From positions 59,936,906 to 60,000,905 of the forward strand of contig NC_054082.1 of the NCBI RefSeq assembly GCF_017562075.2: a stretch of DNA of 64,000 bases. Direction: 5' to 3'. The position numbers and the translations under genes are program-made. Origin of the DNA: Anopheles merus (lineage: Eukaryota > Arthropoda > Insecta > Diptera > Culicidae). The notes beneath the pieces were generated by a model. That model made no database searches, was not told where the DNA came from, and saw only the letters and a program-made list of their open reading frames with translations. Positions 59,201 to 64,000 of this stretch are shown here, in pieces. Each line of letters opens with the position of its first letter. The first letter of the stretch is position 1.

Positions 59201-61815
59201 TGACTAAACGTATACATTTATTTTGTGAAAATGTGAATTTTAATGTACAGTAGAACGTCGATTATCCAGGGGCGGATTAACCGGCGGGCGGCTAAAACGT
59301 GCGCATTAATATGACAACTGTTCAAACGTACGGAGAAAATTTGTAGCGATAGTCAAGTAGGCAACCAGTTTTTTGTGCAGCTCTGTAGTGTCTAGTGGTA
59401 TTTTCGAAACTCAGTTTTGTTCACGAAAAGTTGTAAAACCTATAATTGGGGGCCTTCACGATTCTAGTTAGTTTTTTGTTTGGAGTTTGACAGTTGGAGG
59501 CTGAAATCATGTAAACACTCCATACAAAACCACACAAAAAACTAGCCTGCAATTTTTAGTCTAGATTATTCTAGCCACAAAGCTAGAATTAGATTCGAGT
59601 ACCTTCTCGACAACACGCGTTTGTTTACATTTAGCCCAAGGTGCATTAAAGAGATCACGTGGTGGAATCCGGAGTCAAAGTGTATGTTGTCCAGGTAGTC
59701 TCATAGCATGTTTTTTATAACCAAATTTGAACGTCACTTTTTGGCAGGATGGGTGAAAGCTTTAGCTCAAACAAGCTTTCTCGAAGCTTGACGAATACAC
59801 AAAACACTCTTAAAATCTTCATTCAGAACCAGAAGCGATAAAAATCAGCCTTCGAAATACATACACCTTAGGATAAGCCCACCTGTATATTGTACCGACT
59901 TAGATAGTTGCTCGAAAACTGCTATACGATGCAAACAGCTGACAGGCTGAAATTTCAGCCTACGAACTTTAAACGGAAAGGGCCCCATTATTGATTAAAA
60001 TAATATTCTACTAGCGATTAACCGATTGATTGGAAGTGAATTAATCATAAAACTAGTGAATTTTATAATTTTTATATGAATTTGACATTTCTAGGACGAT
60101 TATCCGTGCAAATCGATTAACGGGCAACCGTCCGGTCCCGAGCTATATACGGGTAGACGTTTAACTGTATAATATTATTGCTTCATAAAACTGAACTAAA
60201 TTAACATGCTTCATAAGAGGGCCATGCGGTCCGTTGAATTTAAACAAATAACACATAACAAATGTAGACTACCTAAACCATTTGGAGAAAAACGAATTTA
60301 TATTTCATAAAACATGCTTAATAGAGCTTATCGTCATTTACTTATAACAATACATTTTGCGCACTACTAAACGATGAACATCGCTGTATTCAATTCAAAC
60401 GCAATTTTTCGCGATAGTAAGTTTAAAATATTTTTTTGGATTGCTTCTCGTTCACGTTTAAAAACATTGTATCTCTTATGTGTTTTTTTATTTAGTTATT
60501 CCAAATTAAGTGTTACATTCTATATAGTTTACATGCTTGTATATTTTTTTCGCCCTTTCGAAAGGACATTGATAATATGGTAGATAAGGCACCACATGGT
60601 TTAAACCCATCTCCTATCATACATCACGTGCTCGGAAATTTATTAAATGATTTAGTTTTTGGCATAAAATACGAAAAGAACAATGTTACATGGAAATATT
60701 TACAGCACCTTCAAGAAGAAGGTGTGAAGCATATTGGAGTATCTATGGCTGTGAACTTCTTACCATTTTTAAGGTAAATTTACAAACTAGATTTTGTCAC
60801 ATGGATTCAAAGATAGCTTAAAATATTATTAAATAAAATTTCTATTCACATCTTCTATTTTCTCTAGATATTTACCTTCTACTCGTAGAACAATCAATTT
60901 TCTTCTCGGTGGAAAACATCAAACACATGCTATTTATGATGCTTTGATATCCAATCAACGAAGCAAGTTGCGTTCTTGTGATACATTTATTGAAGAGCAG
61001 GAGGAGTGCATATTAACATATTTTTTAAAAGAAGCCGCAAAACGACAAGAAGCAGGTCGACCAGATGCTGCATTTTGCGATGACATACAGCTACGCCATT
61101 TGATGGCTGACTTGTTCGGGGCAGGTGTCGATACTACATTTACTACGATTCGATGGGCTTTACTTTACATCGCCCTATATCCAACTGTTCAAAAGCGTCT
61201 TCGAGAAGAACTGAGACAAAGACTGGTCGTGAATGAGCCACCTTCGTTGAATGATGTGGAAGGATTGCCCTATTTACGGGCAACCATCGCGGAAGTGCAG
61301 CGAATTCGTACCGTTGTTCCGCTTGGTATACCTCATGGAACAACTAAGGTAACAATGGTTCTTGAAGTACACGTTACGTCAATACAACGTATTTTGATCT
61401 TAATCTCTAACATCATTCTTTATATTTTTATATTTCCCAGGAAATAAAGATTGATGATTATAATATTCCATCAAATACAATGATCATGCCTGTAGTATGG
61501 GCTGTGCACATGAATCCTGTACTATTCAACGCGCCGAACACTTTCAAACCAGAACGGTTCCTGGATTTAGAGGGGCGCTTCACCATTCCAAATTACTTTC
61601 TTCCATTCCAAGTCGGTAAACGTATGTGTTTGGGCGAAGAACTTGCTAGAAATATTCTTCATTTGTACATCGCCAATATAGTGTATCATTACGATTGGAT
61701 TCAGATATCTCCTGAGGATGCTATGTTGATCGATTTAACAGGTAATTGTGGATTAACCTTAACTCCCCCAGACTATAGAATTATATTCTCAAAAAATAAT
61801 AAACAAAACTGTTAA
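33990..61815 (+). CDS. phm: Cytochrome P450 CYP306A1-like (phantom), ecdysteroid 25-hydroxylase, five coding exons
   Basis: The exons 33990-34305, 34485-34630, 60565-60773, 60868-61348 and 61441-61815 join to 508 codons plus phase-consistent GT-AG introns (phases 1, 0, 2, 0). The predicted protein has a hydrophobic N-terminal anchor (residues 3-21), a PPGP hinge (27-30), I-helix AGVDTT (309-314), ExxR (366-369), PERF (421-424) and the heme loop with ligand Cys447, so it should be a microsomal P450. The stretch TGRAPLFITHGIMGG followed by GIICAQ at the exon 1-2 join is, from knowledge of the family, characteristic of CYP306A1. That enzyme hydroxylates ketodiol at C25 in ecdysone synthesis in prothoracic gland and ovary. 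Length fits the family (about 500 residues). Intron 2 is about 25.9 kb and full of transposons; the other introns are under 180 bases. I am sure it is a CYP2-clan insect P450 and fairly sure of the CYP306A1 assignment; no expression evidence is available here. Confidence 0.86.
34485..34630 (+). CDS. phm: phm coding exon 2
   Basis: The acceptor TTGCAG ends at 34484 and the donor GTAAAT starts at 34631. The exon completes the Gly codon and encodes GIICAQGNLWRDQRR and onward through the B-C helix region, where W..QRR is the expected heme-propionate-contacting C-helix motif. It ends in phase 0 after LIEMLQ. Just beyond its donor begins the 25.9-kb intron. Confidence 0.86.
34700..34830 (+). repeat. 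Degenerate SINE fragment in phm intron 2
   Basis: CAAGCCTCATATGG, TAGCAAGAACTTACT, GGTCTAGAAAGCCTGT and GGCGACATGGCGC follow the order of the SINE at 12655 and 54195. The rest of 34631-35640 is AT-rich with nothing recognised. Confidence 0.5.
35641..35870 (+). repeat. 10-bp minisatellite GGATCAGTCC
   Basis: About 22 units of GGATCAGTCC with few changes (CACTCC, GGCTCAG, GCATCAG, GAATCAG). Related TCCGGA words precede it from 35590. Confidence 0.95.
35920..36570 (+). pseudogene. RTE-like LINE reverse transcriptase fragment
   Basis: The + strand encodes GIIYPIYKKGDRMDCNNYRG, NTAYKIFSLILQDRL, FRNRKSNTDQIFTMRQ and FIDFKAAYDCIARVKL (RT motifs 1 to A), nearly the same as 41796-42293 on the other strand. 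It breaks before the YADD motif (GLRQRLACLLF replaces the usual GLRQGD..S). The phrase ADD.D is lost near 36560. Both ends are truncated. Sequence 36570-37400 after it is AT-rich with nothing recognised. Confidence 0.8.
37411..37583 (+). mobile_element. Fragment of the CCCGCTGCGCAAA family, copy D (3' end only)
   Basis: The 3' terminal 170 bases of the family (TCTGGCGCAC onward to TTTGCCCAGCGGG) are present. The left edge at about 37370-37410 resembles the right end of the MITE that interrupts copy B, so D seems to share that insertion. Confidence 0.6.
37624..38806 (-). mobile_element. hAT-1 non-autonomous element, 1183 bp, perfect 8-bp target duplication
   Basis: It begins CAGCGGCCGGCAAAGTCC and ends AAAAGTTTGCCGATCGCTG. 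GTTTACAT at 37616-37623 and 38807-38814 is a perfect duplication. It is inverted relative to the copy at 20314. It sits in a copy of the dispersed repeat at 11970-12070, and the repeat reads through if the element is removed. Confidence 0.9.
39091..39253. mobile_element. 163-bp MITE with TTAG duplication
   Basis: GCGCTCTGGCACCAATCGAA near the left end and, reversed, GCGCTTTTGCACCAATCAAA near the right end are inverted repeats of about 28 bases. TTAG flanks it at 39087-39090 and 39254-39257. Removing it restores the LINE phrase around WCPLVYDC. A TTA-type duplication would fit PIF/Harbinger, which is only a suggestion. Confidence 0.8.
39795..40262 (+). repeat. Insertion in LINE tail with a possible degenerate SINE
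   Basis: The insert splits the LINE tail between RRTRF and VICDRH. Within it, GGTCGTGTGGTCAGATACG followed 45 bases later by ATTACTCAAATCTC has weak A-box and B-box resemblance. No target duplication was identified. Confidence 0.35.
40866..41305 (+). mobile_element. CR1-like LINE 3' end inserted in the RTE element
   Basis: NCNAQRLFVAGLLDNRIDS, YVPPRSL and RRTRFGSSDPFIRMCREFNV read in + orientation, then a 3' UTR and a TAACAAATAACAAATAAC tail ending near 41305. A short related 3' end (GCGGTCCGTTGAATTTAAAC) also lies at 60210-60265. The ARSLRARSL repeat (40985-41005) is a local 18-bp duplication. Confidence 0.78.
41539..43064 (-). pseudogene. RTE-like LINE linker and reverse transcriptase
   Basis: Three overlapping frames (42294-43064, 41796-42293, 41539-41880) cover the linker, with RRLKNNKAPGTDGIAAELVK before the RT, then RT motifs 0-A and B-C up to AYADDIDIIG. 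Frame changes fall near 42294 and 41880. The catalytic Asp residues are present in the pieces. Confidence 0.8.
43039..43584 (-). pseudogene. RTE-like LINE endonuclease part
   Basis: The frame includes INVHAPTEEKEEEEKGLFYG and DLIIILGDFNAKVGREPM (the AP-endonuclease GDFN motif). The start of the domain is at 43670 in another frame, with a deletion between. The SDHxL end motif would fall near 43040-43080, where SDHYLVGLVI-like sequence spans a frame change. Confidence 0.75.
44071..44913. repeat. CA repeats and duplicated CA-rich segments
   Basis: A pure CA tract runs from about 44138 to 44200. Two related segments at 44710-44800 and 44823-44910 both carry TTTTCGCAAGGTGAT, a TAGGAGA word and CACACA/CACGCACGCA runs. 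No coding region. Confidence 0.7.
44914..46214. mobile_element. 1.3-kb TIR element carrying an 80-bp satellite
   Basis: It begins TAGGCATGGGCAAAACGATT and its reversed end is TAGGCATGTGTAAAATGAAC; the flanks ATACACAC (44906-44913) and ATACACAT (46215-46222) agree at 7 of 8 bases, which suits hAT, though CA-rich flanks make this less certain. Eight 80-bp units fill 45330-45960. No transposase is seen. Confidence 0.7.
45330..45960 (+). repeat. 80-bp satellite with TCGAACGCGTTCGA palindrome
   Basis: GTTCGATGAATTCA-type landmarks recur at 45361 (diverged), 45441, 45521, 45601, 45681, 45761, 45841 and 45921, exactly every 80 bases. Most units contain the 14-bp palindrome TCGAACGCGTTCGA. The outermost units are the most diverged. 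Confidence 0.95.
46215..47047. other. No gene recognised
   Basis: CA/GCGC-rich sequence (46215-46300) gives way to unclassified DNA. Frames at 46524-46840 on the + strand have no similarity I know. Confidence 0.4.
47063..47265 (-). repeat. tRNA-derived SINE with target duplication
   Basis: It is the reverse of the SINE at 19889: CTTCTTCTTG tail, GGGGCTTGAACCCATGACGG (B box) and GTACCATGAGACCGGC (A-box region). The flanks GTAAAAACTTAATGT (47048-47062) and GTAAAAAAACTTAATGT (47266-47282) are a target duplication of 13 or more bases. Confidence 0.85.
47640..48480. repeat. Left arm of a long inverted repeat (foldback-like)
   Basis: Landmarks GACCGTGTTTGTGTTTGTTG (48312), CAGCGAGCTCAACAACTTGG (47861) and CGCGCGTGTAAAACAGAAT (reversed at 47780) all recur in reverse order and orientation to the right of 48590. 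The arm includes AATAAA (48288) and ATGGTTGTGTGCGTTTTGTT. I recognise no protein; the 199-codon - strand frame at 47347-47946 overlaps it and is unassigned. Confidence 0.75.
48590..50595. repeat. Right arm of the long inverted repeat, interrupted
   Basis: 48590-49280 mirrors 47778-48480 with roughly one change in ten by eye. The match is broken at ACAGAAT and resumes at ATGCGAGCTCTC (50498), up to GGTCTCATTGCTTGCGTGG (50590). The intervening 49281-50497 is an insertion that starts CCCAAG and ends CTTGGG. The loop between arms is about 110 bases. Confidence 0.7.
49281..50497. mobile_element. About 1.2-kb insertion in the inverted-repeat arm
   Basis: Its limits come from comparison with the uninterrupted left arm. 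CCCAAG/CTTGGG are short inverted ends and AT or AAT is the only repeated flank. Interior frames are short and unrecognised. Class unknown. Confidence 0.45.
50596..53290 (+). pseudogene. CR1-like LINE (copy 1), 5'-truncated and broken
   Basis: The frame to 52059 gives endonuclease motifs (LFIAAAYLPTNHGMNEEKIS, MFIGDFNQSTLSW, the DEHHPPL end region) and RT motifs up to QHGFVPRRSTTTNLLEFVS. A TGA then interrupts; later pieces give ASSGVPQGSNLCPLLFLLFI and LLYADDAKIVRV (52360), CVKDLGVLLDTKLSF, and the tail DDRRTQFGSSDPFLLMCRAF. The N-terminal endonuclease and ORF1 are absent. Sequence upstream to 50317 in the same frame belongs to the inverted-repeat region, not the LINE. Confidence 0.85.
53635..53750 (-). 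repeat. Degenerate SINE fragment
   Basis: CAGCCGGATATTCAATCG, CCACGACGCGCATGTTGTTA and GTCGTGTAAGTTAACGGCTG follow the reverse order of the SINE family. Flanks 53290-53634 and 53750-54190 show no recognised feature. Confidence 0.6.
54195..54330 (+). repeat. SINE fragment
   Basis: ACATACCCGTCGTGGGTTCA (B box region), GCAAAGACTGACTTTCCGG and ACAAGTCTCGAAAGCCTG repeat the family seen at 12655. It lies directly in front of the CR1-like LINE copy 2. Confidence 0.65.
54547..55758 (+). CDS. LINE ORF1 protein with C4HC3 PHD-like finger
   Basis: 403 codons from ATG at 54547 to TAG at 55756. C5, C8, C21, C25, H30, C33, C54 and C57 form a PHD-type zinc array. A short helical region follows (KLELLEVLKAEIRS, possible coiled coil, about residues 95-120), then a Ser/Thr/Pro-rich linker, a folded segment (MWLFFTRFSPSVTTEQI to KMGIPATLRNKALSPKTWPS, about 200-280; resembling the RRM-like domain of LINE ORF1 proteins) and a basic C-terminus (KKRPKRNAKRT). 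ORF1 proteins bind LINE RNA; the finger may bind chromatin or RNA, which is inference. The frame is intact. Confidence 0.85.
   Translation: MAGICFACANDIVVADRVVKCQGWCNSEFHFSCSGLSEKLYTTIESCAQLFWACKACVKFHKDPRTAVLRSSTPYTHTSADLSSSIVDLKAGLRSELSQHTTAIKLELLEVLKAEIRSCLRSTHAATDLPSQRPIHHNSAPKLFNSVVKNIPGTITPTLQQYPSLAASLSVSANEPSSFTNMPPVYNPQTPLLRGSGSPRMWLFFTRFSPSVTTEQISLMVQVRLALDKRDVFVHRLTKLGADTSTLSFISFKMGIPATLRNKALSPKTWPSALTYREFRDYRTNNYNTNTCATTETNSMLDQNVTLATDTYRNPLSHSGGSAAIPTTTTDTLAQPVTISSPAMTTTDTDLFTNEPRLDLNEGMLVTTTPTRSPPECLAAPKKRPKRNAKRTDESADAGPSDE
55759..58778 (+). pseudogene. LINE ORF2: endonuclease and reverse transcriptase
   Basis: The endonuclease start (YYQNVRGLRT, LTETWLTQ) reads in the same frame as ORF1, directly after its TAG, with no ATG between. 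A 13-G run (56008-56020) then breaks the frame and a TAA lies at about 56082-56084. From 56106 the frame is open for 890 codons: VYIGVVYIPPSY, FGDFNKPDIRW, RT motifs WKHARMVPIHKKGGR, SPSQHGFLPRRSSTTNLAEF, IDFRAAFDSI, SGVPQGSNLGPLLFLIYIND and MYADDEKTFAPV (57948), then DLGVLLDQKLSF and a Cys-poor tail. All RT catalytic Asp residues are present. Two lesions make this copy defective unless the G run is a sequencing error. Confidence 0.86.
59248..60167. mobile_element. 920-bp TA-flanked TIR element (pogo type) with nested repeat
   Basis: It begins CAGTAGAACGTCGATTATCC and its reversed end is CAGTTAAACGTCTACCCG; TA lies at 59246-59247 and 60168-60169. GATTAACCGG..GG near the left end and GATTAACGGGCAACCG near the right end are inner parts of the same termini. 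The middle, 59440-59900, is an inverse copy of the dispersed repeat at 11640-12110. No transposase. Confidence 0.72.
59440..59917 (-). repeat. Dispersed repeat, inverse copy of 11640-12110
   Basis: TTGACAGTTGGAGGCTGAAA, CAAGGTGCATTAAAGAGATC and CTTCATTCAGAACCAGAAGC correspond in reverse to 11640-12110. Its right end (GATAAGCCCACCTGTATA) matches the inner TIR of the 259-bp MITE at 11430. Confidence 0.65.
60168..60564. other. End of phm intron 2
   Basis: A short CR1-like 3' end lies at 60210-60265. The last 40 bases before exon 3 are T-rich and end in the acceptor AAAG. Nothing else recognised. Confidence 0.5.
60565..60773 (+). CDS. phm: phm coding exon 3
   Basis: A T-rich tract and the acceptor TTCGAAAG end at 60564, and the donor AG|GTAAAT starts at 60774. 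The phase-0 start gives DIDNMVDKAPHGLNPSPIIH, then a segment that includes LGNLLNDLVFGIKY and LQEEGVKHIGVS, which match the F-G region of CYP306A1 as I know it. The exon ends in phase 2 and joins exon 4 as an Arg codon. The exact acceptor is inferred from phase and consensus. Confidence 0.82.
60868..61348 (+). CDS. phm: phm coding exon 4 (I-helix and ExxR)
   Basis: The acceptor TCTCTAG ends at 60867 and the donor AAG|GTAACA starts at 61349. This exon encodes the oxygen-activating I-helix (LFGAGVDTTFTTIRW) and the K-helix ExxR (E366 to R369), followed by VVPLGIPHGTTK. The PLGIPHG segment between the K helix and the first beta strand is typical of CYP306A1. The exon ends in phase 0. Confidence 0.87.
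61441..61815 (+). CDS. phm: phm coding exon 5 (heme-binding loop, stop)
   Basis: The acceptor TTTCCCAG ends at 61440 and the TAA stop is at 61813-61815. The exon carries PERF (421-424) and the heme-ligand loop FQVGKRMCLGEE with Cys447. The usual small residue after the loop phenylalanine is Gln here, and otherwise the loop is standard. A candidate polyadenylation signal AATAAA lies at 61988-61993; another AATAAA overlaps the last codons. Confidence 0.87.
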   Translation, partial: EIKIDDYNIPSNTMIMPVVWAVHMNPVLFNAPNTFKPERFLDLEGRFTIPNYFLPFQVGKRMCLGEELARNILHLYIANIVYHYDWIQISPEDAMLIDLTGNCGLTLTPPDYRIIFSKNNKQNC

Positions 61816-62590
61816 AAACGTCGTATCAATTTTATTATTATTTTACGCATAATTATACTTTTTTCTTAAATATAAAGCAAAATTAATATCAATAATAAGT
61901 GATGCGGATTCTATTCACCTTTTTCATTGAAAAAGAAGAAATAAGAAATAAGATATATAAGATATAAATAATAATACACAATAACAAAATAAATCATAAT
62001 TGTAACACTTATATTAAATATATGAGCATATTATTTTATTAACTCAACCAATCTTGTCTCTAATATGCAAACCCGATCATAATATACTGTCTATACGCGA
62101 ATAATGCGTTCCAGTGATATATTTACTTATTTAATACAATTTATGCAGACTTTTTGGATAATTGTGTATATTAAAACATTTTTAAACTTACAAAAAAAAA
62201 AAACAATTGATGGTGAAAATTTACCGATTTGACAATCAAGCCTATCATATTGCGTTCGGCATTCAAGAAAATTCACTCGAACGTTCATTTTGTTAATTTT
62301 GTTATCATTTGACAAGTTGCTTTTCCGCCGGCAGTTTCGAGTTGATGAAGCATAAATTGGTATATGTCGATCGAGTAGGCAGATTCGAGTGATTTTCTCC
62401 CGACAATCCAAGCTGTCGGAAACATGCAAATTCAAGCATTAAATTAATTGTTACTGCTGTCTACATTTGTAATAATATTCAACACATGTCTCATACCAAT
62501 TTTGTCACTCACATTTAACTCATTTATAACCAAAATAAATAAATTATTTATTTAAAAGAAGTGTTCAATTAATTTGTTGACACTTACTCC
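61816..62590. other. phm 3' flank, AT-rich
   Basis: Candidate poly(A) signal AATAAA at 61988-61993. No coding region or repeat recognised. Confidence 0.5.
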
Positions 62591-62592
62591 GT

Positions 62593-62868
62593 TCACCGGT
62601 TGCTTCGACCAACTGTCAAGCACGCAGCAACAAGAACAAAAAAGTCAACGAAACCTTCATGGATTCTAACGGCGAATATGATACCACATATTTTTCCATT
62701 CGATTCTGGAGCTTCCGATGTGTTCGAGAGTCGTTCGTCGTATATGATAGGCCTGAATAAGATGTCAAAATTAGACAAATTGCGCAACTCGGGGAAAAAG
62801 ACTGTCACACTGGAAGATAACCTCCGAGTGACTGTTGTGATCGAAAGGGTGTATGGTTAACACTGACG
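62593..62868. other. Short stretch open on both strands, possible exon
   Basis: The + strand is open for 86 codons (62600-62860) and the - strand for 71 (62593-62808) in DNA of higher GC than its surroundings. On the - strand a GGA|GTAAGTG donor-like site lies at about 62590. I do not recognise either peptide, and it may be part of an unseen neighbouring gene or chance. Confidence 0.25.
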
Positions 62869-64000
62869 CTTTATTACCATAAATTTACCTATTTATACCT
62901 AAATGGTTACATGCTAATTGTTTTACTTGCTAAAATGCTGCGTTGACAACATGCCGATCGAGCACCGATCGTGCGCGTGCTCGCAGCATTGTTTATTATT
63001 ATTTTATTTATTTATTTTAAAGCTAACGCAGCCAAAAACCGTCTTCGATCGGTTGATTGACCGGATGGCTATCGCGACCTAGTAAACTAATTATTTTAAC
63101 CGCCAGCGACATAGACTGCAGATCCTAAAACACATATTTTATGGCATGATGCTCATACTGAAAGAAACCTAATAAAAATCTTATCTTTCGTTAATGAAAC
63201 TTTTGTTTTTGGTTTGTTTCATTGAAATTTCCTTAAACTCGCACCTTAAATATCAAACAAAAAATTGTGTAATGTATGTAACGTAGAAACAAAGAACAAA
63301 ATTTAACAACATCTTTCAACTCTTTTTTATTTGAAATCTTAATGAAATGTTTATGTTTTTTTTTGCAAAAATTGCTCCACAATTTGCCTTAAGAGAATCA
63401 TTAAAATATCCTCAGTATGTTCGAATACATCGAAATAATTTAGTTTTGACATTGCTAGCAGTTATTTAAATGGACAGATTTCATAACAACGGTTTAGACG
63501 TAGACGGTAATAACCTACCGTCAATCTACTCTTCATTTAATCTTTTCAGATCATCATATTGGATACGTTATGCTTACTTCATTGATTTATTAATAACTTA
63601 AAATTGCTATTAATATCTTTTTTCATTCAGCAAATTTCACGATTATGTAAATGCTATGATAGGTGCACGATATCACGCAAAAAATATAAATAATGTGGTA
63701 TTTTTCTACGTATGCTTTAAAAATAAAGTTTCGGCATGTTTTCTTCATTAAAAAGTCGGTAGCAGTATGGTTCAAATAAATCCAGGGCTTAAGGGTTTGG
63801 GGTTCATTAATCTTGAAAACTTTCATTAAAATTTGTAGCCACATTATATTGACATACCTTTTTAATGCCACATTCATAACTACATAATGCTATTTTTTAT
63901 GTATAGTCACGGTATTATTGTGATTGTTTTAAAGTGATGCAGTTACAACCTGCACCATACTATCAATATGGTTTGCTTCTGTTATGAATATAAATGTAAA
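62869..64000. other. AT-rich DNA, no gene recognised
   Basis: A GC-richer island with ATGCCGATCGAGCACCGATC at 62950 is followed by AT-rich sequence. Frames are short and unrecognised. Confidence 0.45.

Noticed and set aside
33990..61815. Other CYP2-clan assignments (CYP18, CYP303-305, CYP307)
   Set aside because: The exon 1-2 signature, the AGVDTT I-helix and PLGIPHG after ExxR fit CYP306A1 better from what I know of these families; a phylogeny would settle it.

Overview
This window looks like nuclear DNA from an insect, most likely a dipteran and plausibly a mosquito. The evidence is one spliced host gene with short GT-AG introns, and a dense load of insect-type transposable elements: BEL/Pao, Gypsy, CR1-like, RTE-like and I-like retroelements, mariner, hAT, TA-duplicating MITEs and tRNA-derived SINEs. 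The mosquito assignment is inference; the insect assignment is strong. I see no bacterial operon, CRISPR array or rRNA.

The one recognisable host gene is a cytochrome P450 on the + strand, in five coding exons between 33990 and 61815 (508 codons). Its PPGP hinge, I-helix AGVDTT, ExxR, PERF and FxxGxxxCxG heme loop are intact, and its exon 1-2 region carries the signature of CYP306A1 (phantom), the ecdysteroid 25-hydroxylase of the Halloween pathway. Introns 1, 3 and 4 are 179, 94 and 92 bases. Intron 2 is about 25.9 kb and is filled with transposable elements.

Layout. 1-4864: a decayed BEL/Pao element on the - strand running off the left edge. 5305-8098, 8631-11632 and 23473-26421: three copies of a non-coding 2.8-3.0 kb repeat bounded by the inverted repeat CCCGCTGCGCAAA. 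11201-22023: AT-rich DNA with several MITEs, a Gypsy gag fragment, a SINE and a hAT element with a perfect 8-bp target duplication. 22229-29170: a scrambled second BEL/Pao element interrupted by the third repeat copy and by a deleted mariner. 29740-33768: a three-layer nest directly upstream of the P450, made of an RTE remnant split by a TA-inserting TIR element that carries a 5'-truncated I-like LINE.

Intron 2 (34631-60564) holds a 10-bp minisatellite, RTE fragments, a second hAT copy with a perfect target duplication, CR1-like LINE pieces, a long RTE element with a LINE tail inside it, a TIR element carrying an 80-bp satellite, a long inverted repeat of about 0.8 kb per arm, two larger CR1-like LINEs (one nearly full length, with a PHD-finger ORF1) and a TA-flanked TIR element. 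Downstream of the P450 (61816-64000) is AT-rich DNA with no recognised gene.

Nearly all other open frames are parts of dead transposons. The most useful points for follow-up are the giant TE-filled intron of an ecdysone-synthesis gene, the nested promoter-proximal insertions, an in-frame UAG joining the two LINE ORFs, a canonical -1 slip heptamer at a BEL gag frame change, and several unnamed TIR families with clear target duplications.
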